DNA of 64,000 nucleotides from Azospirillum oryzae (GTDB lineage: Bacteria; Pseudomonadota; Alphaproteobacteria; Azospirillales; Azospirillaceae). Position numbers and translations under genes: made by a program. Location: NCBI RefSeq assembly GCF_008364795.1, contig NZ_VTTM01000016.1, forward strand, positions 62,001 to 126,000. Direction: 5' to 3'. Of the stretch, positions 8,373-16,440 are shown in pieces. Every line of letters begins with the position of its first letter. The first letter of the stretch is position 1. The notes beneath the pieces are model-generated. The model ran no database searches and had not been told where the DNA came from. It saw only the letters and a program-made list of their open reading frames with translations.

Positions 8373-9554
8373 ATGCAGAACGACATCGTCATCGTCGGCA
8401 CCGCCCGCACCGCCATCGGCGGCTTCGGCGGCAGCCTGAAGGATGTGCCGCTGACCAAACTCGCCACCGTGGCGGTCAAGGCGGCGCTGGAGCGCTCCGG
8501 CGCCGCGGCCGACGCCATCGGCCATGTGGTGATGGGCAACGTCATCCCGACCGAGACCAACGACGCCTATCTCAGCCGCGTCGCCGCCATCGACGCCGGC
8601 ATTCCGATCGGCACCCCGGCCTTCAACGTCAACCGGCTGTGCGGCTCCGGCCTGCAGGCCATCGTTTCGGCGGCGCAGTCCATCGCGCTCGGCGATTGCG
8701 AGGTCGCCATCGGCGGCGGCGCGGAATCGATGAGCCGCGGCCCCTATTTCGTGCCGAGCGCCCGCTGGGGCACCCGGCTGGGCGACGGGGCGCTGGTCGA
8801 TTACATGAACGGCATCCTGCACGACCCGTGGCAGAAGATTCACATGGGCGTGACGGCGGAGAACGTCGCCGCCCGCTATGGCATCGACCGCGAGGCGCAG
8901 GATGCCCTGGCGTTGGAAAGCCAGCGCCGCGCCGCCCACGCCATCGCCGAGGGCCGCTTCAAGGACCAGATCGTCCCGGTGGAGATCGCGTCCCGCAAGG
9001 GCACCATCGTCTTCGACACCGACGAGCATGTGCGCGGCGACGTCACCCCGGAAGGGCTGGCGAAGATGAAGCCGGTCTTCAAGAAGGACGGGTCGGTGAC
9101 CGCCGGCAATGCCTCCGGCCTGAATGACGGGGCCGCCGCGGTGGTGCTGGCCGATGCTCGCCGTGCCGCGGCGCTGGGGTTGAAGCCGCTTGCCCGCCTC
9201 GTCGGCTATGCCCATGCCGGCGTCGAGCCCGACTACATGGGCATCGGCCCGATCCCGGCGACCCGCAAGGTGCTGGAGCGGACCGGCCTGTCTGTCGCCG
9301 ACCTCGACGTGATCGAATCCAACGAGGCTTTCGCCGCCCAGGCCTGCGCCGTGATCCGCGAGCTGGATTTCGACCCGGCCAAGGTGAACCCCAACGGCTC
9401 CGGCATCTCGCTCGGCCACCCGGTGGGGGCGACCGGCGCCATCATCACGGTGAAGGCGATCCACGAACTGCACCGCACCGGCGGCCGCTATGCCCTGGTG
9501 ACCATGTGCATCGGCGGCGGCCAGGGCATCGCCGCCATCTTCGAGCGGGTTTGA
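8373..9554 (+). CDS. Acetyl-CoA C-acyltransferase (thiolase)
   Basis: Thiolase of 393 aa that condenses or cleaves acyl-CoA with acetyl-CoA. The acylated cysteine is C90 (NRLCGSGLQA). The second-half active site shows H349 (GHPVGATGA) and C379 (CIGGGQG). The length is that of PhaA/AtoB/BktB-type enzymes. The start at 8373 (MQNDIV) is preferred over an ATG four codons earlier because GAGAAGTGG lies upstream. With the hydratase in front it suits beta-oxidation of a short or branched acyl chain; a biosynthetic polyhydroxyalkanoate role is less likely because no phaB or phaC adjoins. Confidence 0.9.
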   Translation: MQNDIVIVGTARTAIGGFGGSLKDVPLTKLATVAVKAALERSGAAADAIGHVVMGNVIPTETNDAYLSRVAAIDAGIPIGTPAFNVNRLCGSGLQAIVSAAQSIALGDCEVAIGGGAESMSRGPYFVPSARWGTRLGDGALVDYMNGILHDPWQKIHMGVTAENVAARYGIDREAQDALALESQRRAAHAIAEGRFKDQIVPVEIASRKGTIVFDTDEHVRGDVTPEGLAKMKPVFKKDGSVTAGNASGLNDGAAAVVLADARRAAALGLKPLARLVGYAHAGVEPDYMGIGPIPATRKVLERTGLSVADLDVIESNEAFAAQACAVIRELDFDPAKVNPNGSGISLGHPVGATGAIITVKAIHELHRTGGRYALVTMCIGGGQGIAAIFERV

Positions 9555-9562
9555 GGTCGGGA

Positions 9563-9593
9563 GGTTCCCTCTCCCGGAGCGGGAGGGGGAACC
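9563..9593 (+). terminator. Hairpin after the thiolase gene
   Basis: A 13-bp stem (GGTTCCCTCTCCC against GGGAGGGGGAACC, one G-U pair) around GGAGC starts 9 bp after the thiolase stop. There is no immediate T tract, but a run of five T lies at 9610-9614. It also resembles the C-rich palindromes at 20912 and 28936. Confidence 0.5.
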
Positions 9594-9615
9594 GAAATCC
9601 CGCGCCCTGTTTTTC

Positions 9616-9629
9616 ATTGAACGATCAAT
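9616..9629. promoter_or_regulatory. BetI-like operator upstream of the choline transporter
   Basis: ATTGA-ACGA-TCAAT is a perfect inverted repeat in an AT-rich stretch about 155 bp before the ATPase ATG. It resembles the ATTGAAC-GTTCAAT type of site that I recall for BetI repressors, and betI itself is encoded 2.2 kb downstream. The spacing (four bases between TTGA and TCAA) rules out an FNR box. No second copy is seen before choX. Confidence 0.5.
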
Positions 9630-9785
9630 CAAAATAAAACCGGCTTCCCTCCGCGGCCAATCCCGCGCGGGTGCCGTCAAAATGCAGCTTTCGTGAACGC
9701 AGCTATCGACCGCGCCCCTCGTCTCGGGGCAATCTACGGCCCGATTGCCTTCACCCTGGTCTGTTGCGTTCCGGAAGCCTTGCCC

Positions 9786-10886
9786 ATGACGATGATCCTG
9801 CCCACGCCCACCGGCTCGTCTTCGACGGGCGTTGCTCCGGTGCGTCTGGCGGTCCGCGGCCTGCGCAAGGTCTTCGCCGACGATCCGCGCCCGGCGCTGG
9901 AGATGCTGCGCAGCGGGGCGACCAAGGCGGAGGTCCTGCAGCGGCTGAACGTCAATGTCGGCGTGGCCGAGGCCAGCTTCGATATCCGGGCCGGCGAGAT
10001 CTTCGTCATCATGGGCCTGTCGGGGTCGGGCAAATCGACCATCGTCCGGCTGCTGAACCGGCTGATCGAACCGTCGGAGGGGGAAATCCGGCTGGACGGC
10101 CGCGACCTCACCGGCCTGTCCTATTCCAATCTTGTCGAGGTGCTGCGGCGGGACATGAGCATGGTGTTCCAGTCCTTCGCCCTGCTGCCCAACCGCACCG
10201 CGCTGGAAAACGCCGCCTTCGGGCTGGAGGTCGCCGGGGTGAAGCGGGGCGAGCGGCGCAGGGCGGCGCTGGCGGCGCTGGAGCGGGTGGGGCTGGCGGA
10301 CTATGCCGACCGCTATCCGAACGAACTGTCGGGCGGCATGCAGCAGCGGGTCGGGCTGGCCCGCGCGCTGGCCAAGAACCCGACGATCATGCTGATGGAC
10401 GAGGCCTTCTCGGCACTCGACCCGCTGATCCGCAGCGACATGCAGGACGAGCTTCTGCGGCTGCAGCGCGAGGATGCCCGCACCATCGTCTTCATCTCCC
10501 ACGATGCGGAGGAGGCGATGCGGATTGCCGACCGCATCGCGGTGATGGAGGACGGGCGGATCGCCCAGATCGGCACCCCGGCGGAGATCCTGCGCGCGCC
10601 GGCCGACGAGTATGTCCGCGCCTTCTTCCGCGGCGTCGATGCCTCGCGCGTGCTGCGCGCCCGCGACATCGCCCGGCCGCCCGACGATGGCCCGCCGCAG
10701 CCCGGGCTTGAGCCGGTGGCGGCCGACACGCCCATCCATGCGCTGCTCGGCCGGGTCGCCGCGGCGCCCGGTCCGCTGCCGGTCGTCGAGGCGGACGGCC
10801 GGCTCATCGGCGTGATCTCCCGCGCGGTGCTGCTGGAGGCGCTCGACCGTGGCGGGGATGCCGGGCGTGAGGTGCGCCATGGCTGA
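9786..10886 (+). CDS. choV: Choline/glycine betaine ABC transporter, ATP-binding protein
   Basis: ABC ATPase of 366 aa of the ProV/ChoV group, driving uptake of choline or betaine. Walker A is at 77-85 (GLSGSGKST), the signature LSGGMQ at 181-186 and Walker B IMLMDE at 201-206. The characteristic N-terminal extension (LRKVFADDPRPALEMLRSG) is present. The C-terminal part (~318-360) is a single short CBS-like segment instead of the usual pair, so ionic-strength sensing may be reduced. The start at 9786 has GGAAG nine bases upstream; the frame is open to 9693. It overlaps the permease start by 8 bp. Regulation by BetI is suggested by the operator at 9616. Confidence 0.9.
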   Translation: MTMILPTPTGSSSTGVAPVRLAVRGLRKVFADDPRPALEMLRSGATKAEVLQRLNVNVGVAEASFDIRAGEIFVIMGLSGSGKSTIVRLLNRLIEPSEGEIRLDGRDLTGLSYSNLVEVLRRDMSMVFQSFALLPNRTALENAAFGLEVAGVKRGERRRAALAALERVGLADYADRYPNELSGGMQQRVGLARALAKNPTIMLMDEAFSALDPLIRSDMQDELLRLQREDARTIVFISHDAEEAMRIADRIAVMEDGRIAQIGTPAEILRAPADEYVRAFFRGVDASRVLRARDIARPPDDGPPQPGLEPVAADTPIHALLGRVAAAPGPLPVVEADGRLIGVISRAVLLEALDRGGDAGREVRHG

Positions 10887-11790
10887 CGCCTCGCTGATCG
10901 ACATCGAATGGTTGAGCGAGACCATCGGCGGCGGCATCGCCCGCGGCTCCGAATGGCTGGTGAACACGATCCTCGACCACGGGCAGCCGGCGCTGTCGGT
11001 CATCGCCGCGGCGGTGGACGGGCTTGGCGAGACGCTGGACGGCCTGCTGCTGGGGGTGCCGCCCTGGCTGCTGGCGCTGGTGCTGGCGGCCATCGCCCTG
11101 TGGCGGGTCGGGCGCGGCTTCGCGCTGTTCACCCTGCTGGCGCTGGGCGGCATCTTCGTGATGGGGCTGTGGGAGCCGACGGTCTCCACCCTCGGGCTGG
11201 TGCTGGCCTCCACCGCGCTCAGCCTGATCGGCGGGGTGCCGCTGGGCATCTGGATGGCGCGCAGCAAGCTCGCCGATGGGCTGGGCAAGACCCTGCTCGA
11301 CCTGATGCAGACGATGCCGGCCTTCGTCTATCTGATCCCGGCGGTGCTGTTCTTCGGGCTGGGCCGGGTGCCGGGAATCATTGCCACCGTGGTCTTCGCC
11401 ATGCCGCCGGCGGTGCGCCTGACCGCGCTCGGCATCCGGCAGGTCCCGGTGGAACTGGTGGAGGCCGGCCGCGCCTTCGGCTGCCGCCAACACCAGCTTC
11501 TGTTCAAGGTGCAACTTCCCAACGCCCTGCCGTCGATCATGGCCGGAGTGAACCAGACCATGATGATGGCGCTGTCGATGATTGTCGTCGCCTCGATGAT
11601 CGGCGCCGGCGGCCTGGGTAATGTGGTGCTGCAGGGCATCCAGCGCCTGGACATCGGGCTTGGCGTGCAGAGCGGGCTGAGCGTGGTGTTCCTGGCCGTC
11701 GTGCTCGACCGCATCACCCAGAGTTTCGGCCGGGGCTTTGGTCGTCCTGCTTCCGCCGGATCGGCCAAGCGGCGCTGGTGGCGGCGGTGA
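10879..11790 (+). CDS. choW: Choline/glycine betaine ABC transporter, permease
   Basis: Inner-membrane permease of 303 aa with about six to seven helices (WLLALVLAAIALWRVGRGFALFTLLALGG is the first clear hairpin). The binding-protein-dependent transport signature is seen in EAGRAFGCRQHQLLFKVQLPNALPSIMAGVNQTMMMALSM. Partners are the ATPase just upstream (8-bp overlap, coupled translation) and the binding protein at 12521. It ends 2 bp before the stop of the convergent betI, leaving no room for a terminator between them. Confidence 0.9.
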   Translation: MADASLIDIEWLSETIGGGIARGSEWLVNTILDHGQPALSVIAAAVDGLGETLDGLLLGVPPWLLALVLAAIALWRVGRGFALFTLLALGGIFVMGLWEPTVSTLGLVLASTALSLIGGVPLGIWMARSKLADGLGKTLLDLMQTMPAFVYLIPAVLFFGLGRVPGIIATVVFAMPPAVRLTALGIRQVPVELVEAGRAFGCRQHQLLFKVQLPNALPSIMAGVNQTMMMALSMIVVASMIGAGGLGNVVLQGIQRLDIGLGVQSGLSVVFLAVVLDRITQSFGRGFGRPASAGSAKRRWWRR

Positions 11791-11792
11791 CG

Positions 11793-12368
11793 TCAGGCGT
11801 TCAGTTCGGAATCGAGGTAGCCCAGCGCCACGGCGCGCGCGGCGCTGCCGTCGATGGCGCCGGTCAGGGCGAAGCGCAGCCACAGCCCGTCGATCATCGC
11901 GGCAAGGCCGACCGCCACCCGCTCCGCCCGCTCCGGCGGCAGCAGCGGGCGCAGGGCATGCAGCAGGTTGGAATGCAGCCGGCGGGCGTTGATCCGCTGC
12001 AGCCGGCTCAGCGCCGGATTGTGCGGCGCCTGGGCCCAGAAGCCCAGCCATGCCGCGACCACCCGCGGTTCGAACTGGTCGGGGGCGAAGTTGCAGTCGA
12101 CGATCGCCTCCAGCCGGGCGCGCGGCGAATCGGCCGCCGCCAGCCGCTGGGTCGCGTCGTCGCGCAGCTGTTGCAGCATGCTGCGCATGGTGGCGGCCAG
12201 CAGTTCGTCCTTGCCGCCGAAATAATGGTGGATGATGCCGGGCGACACGCCGGCCCCGCGACTGATCGTCTGCACCGTGGTGTCGGCCAGGCCGTGCTTG
12301 CCCATCGAGGCGATGGTCGCGTCGATCAACTGGCGGCGGCGGATCGGTTCCATTCCGACTTTGGGCAT
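11793..12368 (-). CDS. betI: Transcriptional repressor BetI (TetR family)
   Basis: TetR-type repressor of 191 aa that in known cases releases DNA on binding choline. The N-terminal EPIRRRQLIDATIASMGKHGLADTTVQTISRGAGVSPGIIHHYFGGKDELL is the typical BetI helix-turn-helix, and the body (LAAWLGFWAQAPHNPALSRLQRINARRLHSNL) also matches BetI. It lies between the permease and the binding-protein gene, on the opposite strand. No betA/betB oxidation genes are in the window, so here BetI probably controls transport, likely through the site at 9616. Confidence 0.9.
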   Translation of the reverse strand: MPKVGMEPIRRRQLIDATIASMGKHGLADTTVQTISRGAGVSPGIIHHYFGGKDELLAATMRSMLQQLRDDATQRLAAADSPRARLEAIVDCNFAPDQFEPRVVAAWLGFWAQAPHNPALSRLQRINARRLHSNLLHALRPLLPPERAERVAVGLAAMIDGLWLRFALTGAIDGSAARAVALGYLDSELNA

Positions 12369-12520
12369 GGGGCTGGCGGTCTCCTGTCCTTGTCCGCCAA
12401 GGCCGTCCGCAACCGGGACCTTGGCTTGCGCCGCAACAAATGCGCCATTTTCACCGCTCCGTCGATGACGAAAACGGCAGATGCCGCGGACTGGAACAAC
12501 AAGAACGAGGAGTTGAGCAC

Positions 12521-13495
12521 ATGAACGGATGGAAGGCCCCGGCCAAATGGATTGCCGGCGTGGGCATCGCGGCGGTGATGGCGCTGGGCGCCGGCGGGGC
12601 GCTGGCCGCCGATCCGGCCGCCTGCAAGACGGTGCGCTTCGGCGACGTCGGCTGGACCGACATCGCGGCGACGACGGCGCTCGCCTCCGTCACGCTTGAC
12701 GCGCTGGGCTACAAGCCGACCACCACGATGACGTCGGTTCCGCTGGTCTATACGGGTCTGAAGACCAAGTCGCTGGACGTCTTTCTCGGCAACTGGATGC
12801 CGACGATGGAGCCCTTCCTGAAGCCGGTGCTGGAGGACGGTTCGGTCGAGGTGACGCGCGTCAACCTGGAAGGCGCCAAATACACTCTGGCGGTGCCGAA
12901 ATACGCCGCCGATGCCGGTCTGAAGAGCTTCGCCGACATCGCGAAGTTCAAGGACAAGCTGGGCGGCAAGATCTACGGCATCGAGGCCGGCAACGACGGC
13001 AACCTCATCATCGACAAGATGCTGAAGGCCGACGCCTTCGGGCTGAAGGACTTCAAGCTGGTGGAATCCAGCGAGGCCGGCATGCTGGCCGAGGTGAAGC
13101 GGGCGACCCGCAACAAGGGCTGGGTGGTCTTCCTGGGCTGGGAGCCGCACCCGATGAACAAGAGCTTCGAGCTGACCTACCTGGAAGGCGGCGACGACTG
13201 GTTCGGCCCCAACCTGGGCGGCGCCACCGTCGCCACCAACGTCCGCAAGGGATATGCCGCCGAATGCCCGAACGTGGGCAGGCTGCTGTCCAACCTGTCC
13301 TTCACGCTGGACATGGAAAACGCCGTGATGGGCGACATCATGAACGACAACAAGAAGCCGGAGGCCGCCGCCAAGGCTTGGCTGAAGAAGAACCCCGACG
13401 TGCTGAAGGGCTGGCTCGGCGGCGTCACCACCATCGATGGCAAGGACGGTCTGGCGGCCGTGCAGGCCAAGCTGGGCGTGGCCGGCAAGTCCTGA
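12521..13495 (+). CDS. choX: Choline ABC transporter substrate-binding protein
   Basis: Periplasmic binding protein of 324 aa. A signal peptide covers about residues 1-29 (helix IAGVGIAAVMALGAGGALA, cleavage after ALA). The mature part has the OpuAC/ChoX pattern CKTVRFGDVGWTDIAATTAL and the aromatic-rich binding regions FLGNWMP and VVFLGWEPHPMN, expected for an aromatic box around a quaternary ammonium group. The start at 12521 has GAGGAG in front. It is separated from the ATPase and permease genes by the oppositely oriented betI, so it needs its own promoter in the 152-bp gap. A strong terminator follows at 13546. Confidence 0.9.
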   Translation: MNGWKAPAKWIAGVGIAAVMALGAGGALAADPAACKTVRFGDVGWTDIAATTALASVTLDALGYKPTTTMTSVPLVYTGLKTKSLDVFLGNWMPTMEPFLKPVLEDGSVEVTRVNLEGAKYTLAVPKYAADAGLKSFADIAKFKDKLGGKIYGIEAGNDGNLIIDKMLKADAFGLKDFKLVESSEAGMLAEVKRATRNKGWVVFLGWEPHPMNKSFELTYLEGGDDWFGPNLGGATVATNVRKGYAAECPNVGRLLSNLSFTLDMENAVMGDIMNDNKKPEAAAKAWLKKNPDVLKGWLGGVTTIDGKDGLAAVQAKLGVAGKS

Positions 13496-13516
13496 TCGGA
13501 CGGCGGCCCAGGTCAA

Positions 13517-13546
13517 GGCGGTGTGGGGCAGGGCGGTGTGGGGCAG
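13517..13546 (+). repeat. Tandem duplication of a 15-bp unit
   Basis: GGCGGTGTGGGGCAG is present twice in direct succession with no mismatch, between the choX stop and its terminator. It looks like a recent slippage event in non-coding DNA. Confidence 0.85.
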
Positions 13547-13588
13547 GACGGGGCGACCCGATGCCCCGTCCGCTCTACTGCATTTTTT
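13546..13588 (+). terminator. Rho-independent terminator of choX
   Basis: Arms GGACGGGGC (13546-13554) and GCCCCGTCC (13563-13571) are perfectly paired around an 8-base loop, and six T follow at 13583-13588 after a short spacer. Confidence 0.65.
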
Positions 13589-13755
13589 CTTGAAGCATTA
13601 TCCCTTTGCCCCCGAACATTGCTCTGCTAAGGCCCATTAGGTCCTGAATGCGGAGCGTTCGTGGCGGCTCGCCGATCACCCATTGCCCGATCCCTGCCCC
13701 TGTCCCGGCGGCCCGTCCGGGCAGCCTGCGCGCGTAATGGCGCGGCGGGGCGCGG

Positions 13756-16440
13756 ATGAGGATTCGGTCGCGCATCGCCATGGTCGGCGGCGTGCCGGTG
13801 GCGGTCGCCGCGGTGATCGCGGTCGCCGGCGGACTGCTGCTCGCCCGCAGCGAGCGGGTCTATGAATCGGCGGTGCTTGCCGGCTCCGTCTATCGAGACG
13901 TTCTGGCGGCGACGGCGGCCCGCATCGACTATCTCCAGGTGGCGCCGGCCGACCGTGCCGGCCGTGCCGACCGTTTTGAAAAACTGTCGCAGTCGGCGGC
14001 GTCCGAACTGCGGCAGCTGGACGAGGCAGGATCGGCCAGGACCCACCGGTCGGAGGTGGAGCGCGCAACCGGCGTGCTGGCACGCTATGTCGACCAGATG
14101 CGCAGCTTCATCCAGGTGACCGCGGCGAACGATGCCGCCGTGGCCGACATGGGTCTCCACTCCGCCACCCTGATGGCTTTGACCGACCGCGCCCGCGAAC
14201 GGCAGCATGCCGCCAATGTCGACTCCCTGGGGTCGCTGACGGAAGCCGACAAGCGGCTGCGCGACAGCCGCGAGGTGGTCGACGGCGCCCACGAACTGCG
14301 CGAGGCGATGCTGGACCTCCAGCGTGCCGAGGCGCAGCATGTCGCGGCGCTCGGTTTCGGCAGCGGCCTGCATGGCGGCGGGCAGCCCCTGACCGCCGGC
14401 GACTTCCGCATCGCCATCGACCGTCTGACGGTGACCGCCGACCGGCTGCAGGCGGTGCTGGGGCGGACGGACCCGCTGGTGGACCGCTATCCGGCGAAGC
14501 AGGCTGCCGCCCGCTATGCGGCCACCGTCGCCGGTCTGCAGGGCGCCGTCGCGGACCTGCGCACGGCCGACGCGGAGCGTGACGCGGCACTGAGCCGGTT
14601 CGAGGCGGCGGCACAGGCTGCGGCGGGGATCGCAGTGGACGGAGCCGATGTCGGACATGCCGGCAGTCTGGGCGAGCGGATGCTGGGCGAACAGGTCCTC
14701 CGTACGCTGCCGGTGGTGCGGGCGCTGGTCCTGACCGGAGCGCTAGGCGGCCAGCCCGACGTGACCTACCTGTCCTCTCTCCTGCCGACGCTGCATCCGG
14801 CGCTCGACGGGTTGTATCAGGCGCAGGCCCGCACCGCCGCGGCCCAGCGGGCGCTGGACTCGGCACAGCGCGCCGGCGCGGAGGCGGCGGCGGCCATCGA
14901 GGCGCTGACCGCCCGGATCCTGATGGTGAAGTCCACCGGCTACACCGCGATCCAGGACGAGGTGGTCCAGCTGATCGCCTATGCCATCCAGGCCAACGAC
15001 ACCGAGCAGGAGACACAGAACGTCGCCGTCGTCGCCCTGCGTCTGGGCCGGCGGGCGGCCGACGCCGTGGCCGTGCGCGACGCGGAGGAGGCCGACCGCA
15101 TCGTCGCCGACGCTGGCGCCCTGCTGGCGACGGTGCGCGAGCTTCCCATGTCGCCGCTGCTGCAGGACGAGGTGCTGGCGGCCATCCGCAATTGGCGCGA
15201 CAGCCTGCGCCGCACGGCGGACGGGCTGCGCCGCCTGAATCAGCTTCTGATCGCCATGGACCGCGACGCCGGCGCCCTGGTCGAGACCGCCCGGCAGTTG
15301 GACGAGACCTTCCGGGAAGAGGCCGCGCGCATCGGCGAATTGCTGACCCGCATCCTGGTCATCGGCGCGACCATCGGCCTGCTGCTGGCCGCAGGCGCCG
15401 CGGCGGTCGTGGCGCGGTCGATCAGCCGGCCGGTTCTGCGCCTGCAGCGGCAGATGACCAGGCTGGCCGAGGACCCGCTGGCCGGTCCGATCGACGGCAC
15501 CCGCCGCCAGGACGAATTCGGCGCCATGGCGCGCGCCGCCGCCTTCTTCATCCGCGAGATCGGCCTGCGCGAGCAGGCGGCCCGCCACGCGAAGGACCGC
15601 GCCGACCGCGCCCTGGAGGACCTGCGCCGGACCCAGGCCGACCTGATCCAGGCGGAGAAGATGGCGTCGCTGGGCGGGCTGGTCGCCGGGGTGGCGCACG
15701 AGATCAACACCCCGCTCGGCAACGCCCTGATGGGGGCGACCCATCTTCAGGACCGGCTGACGGCCATCGGGCGGCTGGCCGGCGAGGGCAACCTGCGCCG
15801 CAGCGACTTCGCGGAATTCCATGACACGGCGGACGAGCTTGCCCGGCTGATGGTGCTGAACCTGCGGCAGGCCGGCGAGCTGGTGCAGAGCTTCAAGCAG
15901 GTGGCGGCCGACCAGACCAGCGGCGAAGGGCGGCAATTCCTGCTGAAACCCTATCTGGAGGATCTGGCGACCAGCCTCAGCCCGTCCTGGCGCCGGGCGG
16001 GCCACAGCCTGCGGGTGGAGTGTCCCGAAGACATCGAGATCGACGGCTATCCCGGCGTTCTGGCGCAGATCCTGACGAACCTCGTGATGAACTCCATCAC
16101 CCACGCCTACCGGGATGGGCAGCAGGGCCATCTGCTGATCCAGGTCGACGCGCCGGAACCGGACATGGTGGATCTGGTCTACACCGACGATGGCCGGGGG
16201 ATTGCCCAGCCCGATCTTGCGCGTGTGTTCGATCCGTTCTTCACCACCAGGCGCGGAAGCGGAAGCACCGGCCTCGGGCTTCACATTGTATACAACCTCG
16301 TGGTGAACCGTCTGGGTGGCAAGGTTGCGGTTGACAGTCCTCCCTACAGCGGCGTGCGCTTCACCATTCGCTTTCCACAGCGATTTGCTACTGATAACAT
16401 ATCGTTGGCGCCCGCAACACCATCCCCGCAGGAGCAGTGA
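13756..16440 (+). CDS. Membrane sensor histidine kinase
   Basis: Sensor kinase of 894 aa. TM1 is about residues 7-30, followed by a very long periplasmic region (~31-530, largely helical and Ala/Arg rich). TM2 is about 531-553, HAMP about 553-606, then a coiled coil (KDRADRALEDLRRTQADLIQAEK). The phosphoacceptor is H648 (GVAHEINTPLG), and the ATPase domain ends with STGLGLHIVYNLV. There is no receiver domain of its own. The stop is directly followed by the ATG of the binding-protein gene, whose AGGAG lies inside this gene. The third gene of the unit encodes a receiver-GGDEF protein, the likely phosphorylation partner. Signal unknown. Confidence 0.9.
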   Translation: MRIRSRIAMVGGVPVAVAAVIAVAGGLLLARSERVYESAVLAGSVYRDVLAATAARIDYLQVAPADRAGRADRFEKLSQSAASELRQLDEAGSARTHRSEVERATGVLARYVDQMRSFIQVTAANDAAVADMGLHSATLMALTDRARERQHAANVDSLGSLTEADKRLRDSREVVDGAHELREAMLDLQRAEAQHVAALGFGSGLHGGGQPLTAGDFRIAIDRLTVTADRLQAVLGRTDPLVDRYPAKQAAARYAATVAGLQGAVADLRTADAERDAALSRFEAAAQAAAGIAVDGADVGHAGSLGERMLGEQVLRTLPVVRALVLTGALGGQPDVTYLSSLLPTLHPALDGLYQAQARTAAAQRALDSAQRAGAEAAAAIEALTARILMVKSTGYTAIQDEVVQLIAYAIQANDTEQETQNVAVVALRLGRRAADAVAVRDAEEADRIVADAGALLATVRELPMSPLLQDEVLAAIRNWRDSLRRTADGLRRLNQLLIAMDRDAGALVETARQLDETFREEAARIGELLTRILVIGATIGLLLAAGAAAVVARSISRPVLRLQRQMTRLAEDPLAGPIDGTRRQDEFGAMARAAAFFIREIGLREQAARHAKDRADRALEDLRRTQADLIQAEKMASLGGLVAGVAHEINTPLGNALMGATHLQDRLTAIGRLAGEGNLRRSDFAEFHDTADELARLMVLNLRQAGELVQSFKQVAADQTSGEGRQFLLKPYLEDLATSLSPSWRRAGHSLRVECPEDIEIDGYPGVLAQILTNLVMNSITHAYRDGQQGHLLIQVDAPEPDMVDLVYTDDGRGIAQPDLARVFDPFFTTRRGSGSTGLGLHIVYNLVVNRLGGKVAVDSPPYSGVRFTIRFPQRFATDNISLAPATPSPQEQ

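Noticed and set aside
9616..9629. FNR box upstream of the choline transporter
   Set aside because: TTGA and TCAA are separated by four bases and not six, and betI is adjacent, so a BetI-type operator fits better.
8160..11288. 1042-codon open frame on the minus strand
   Set aside because: It runs antisense through the enoyl-CoA hydratase, thiolase and choline ATPase genes, all of which have complete family motifs. The frame is Gln/His/Arg/Gly rich, as typical for shadows in GC-rich DNA.
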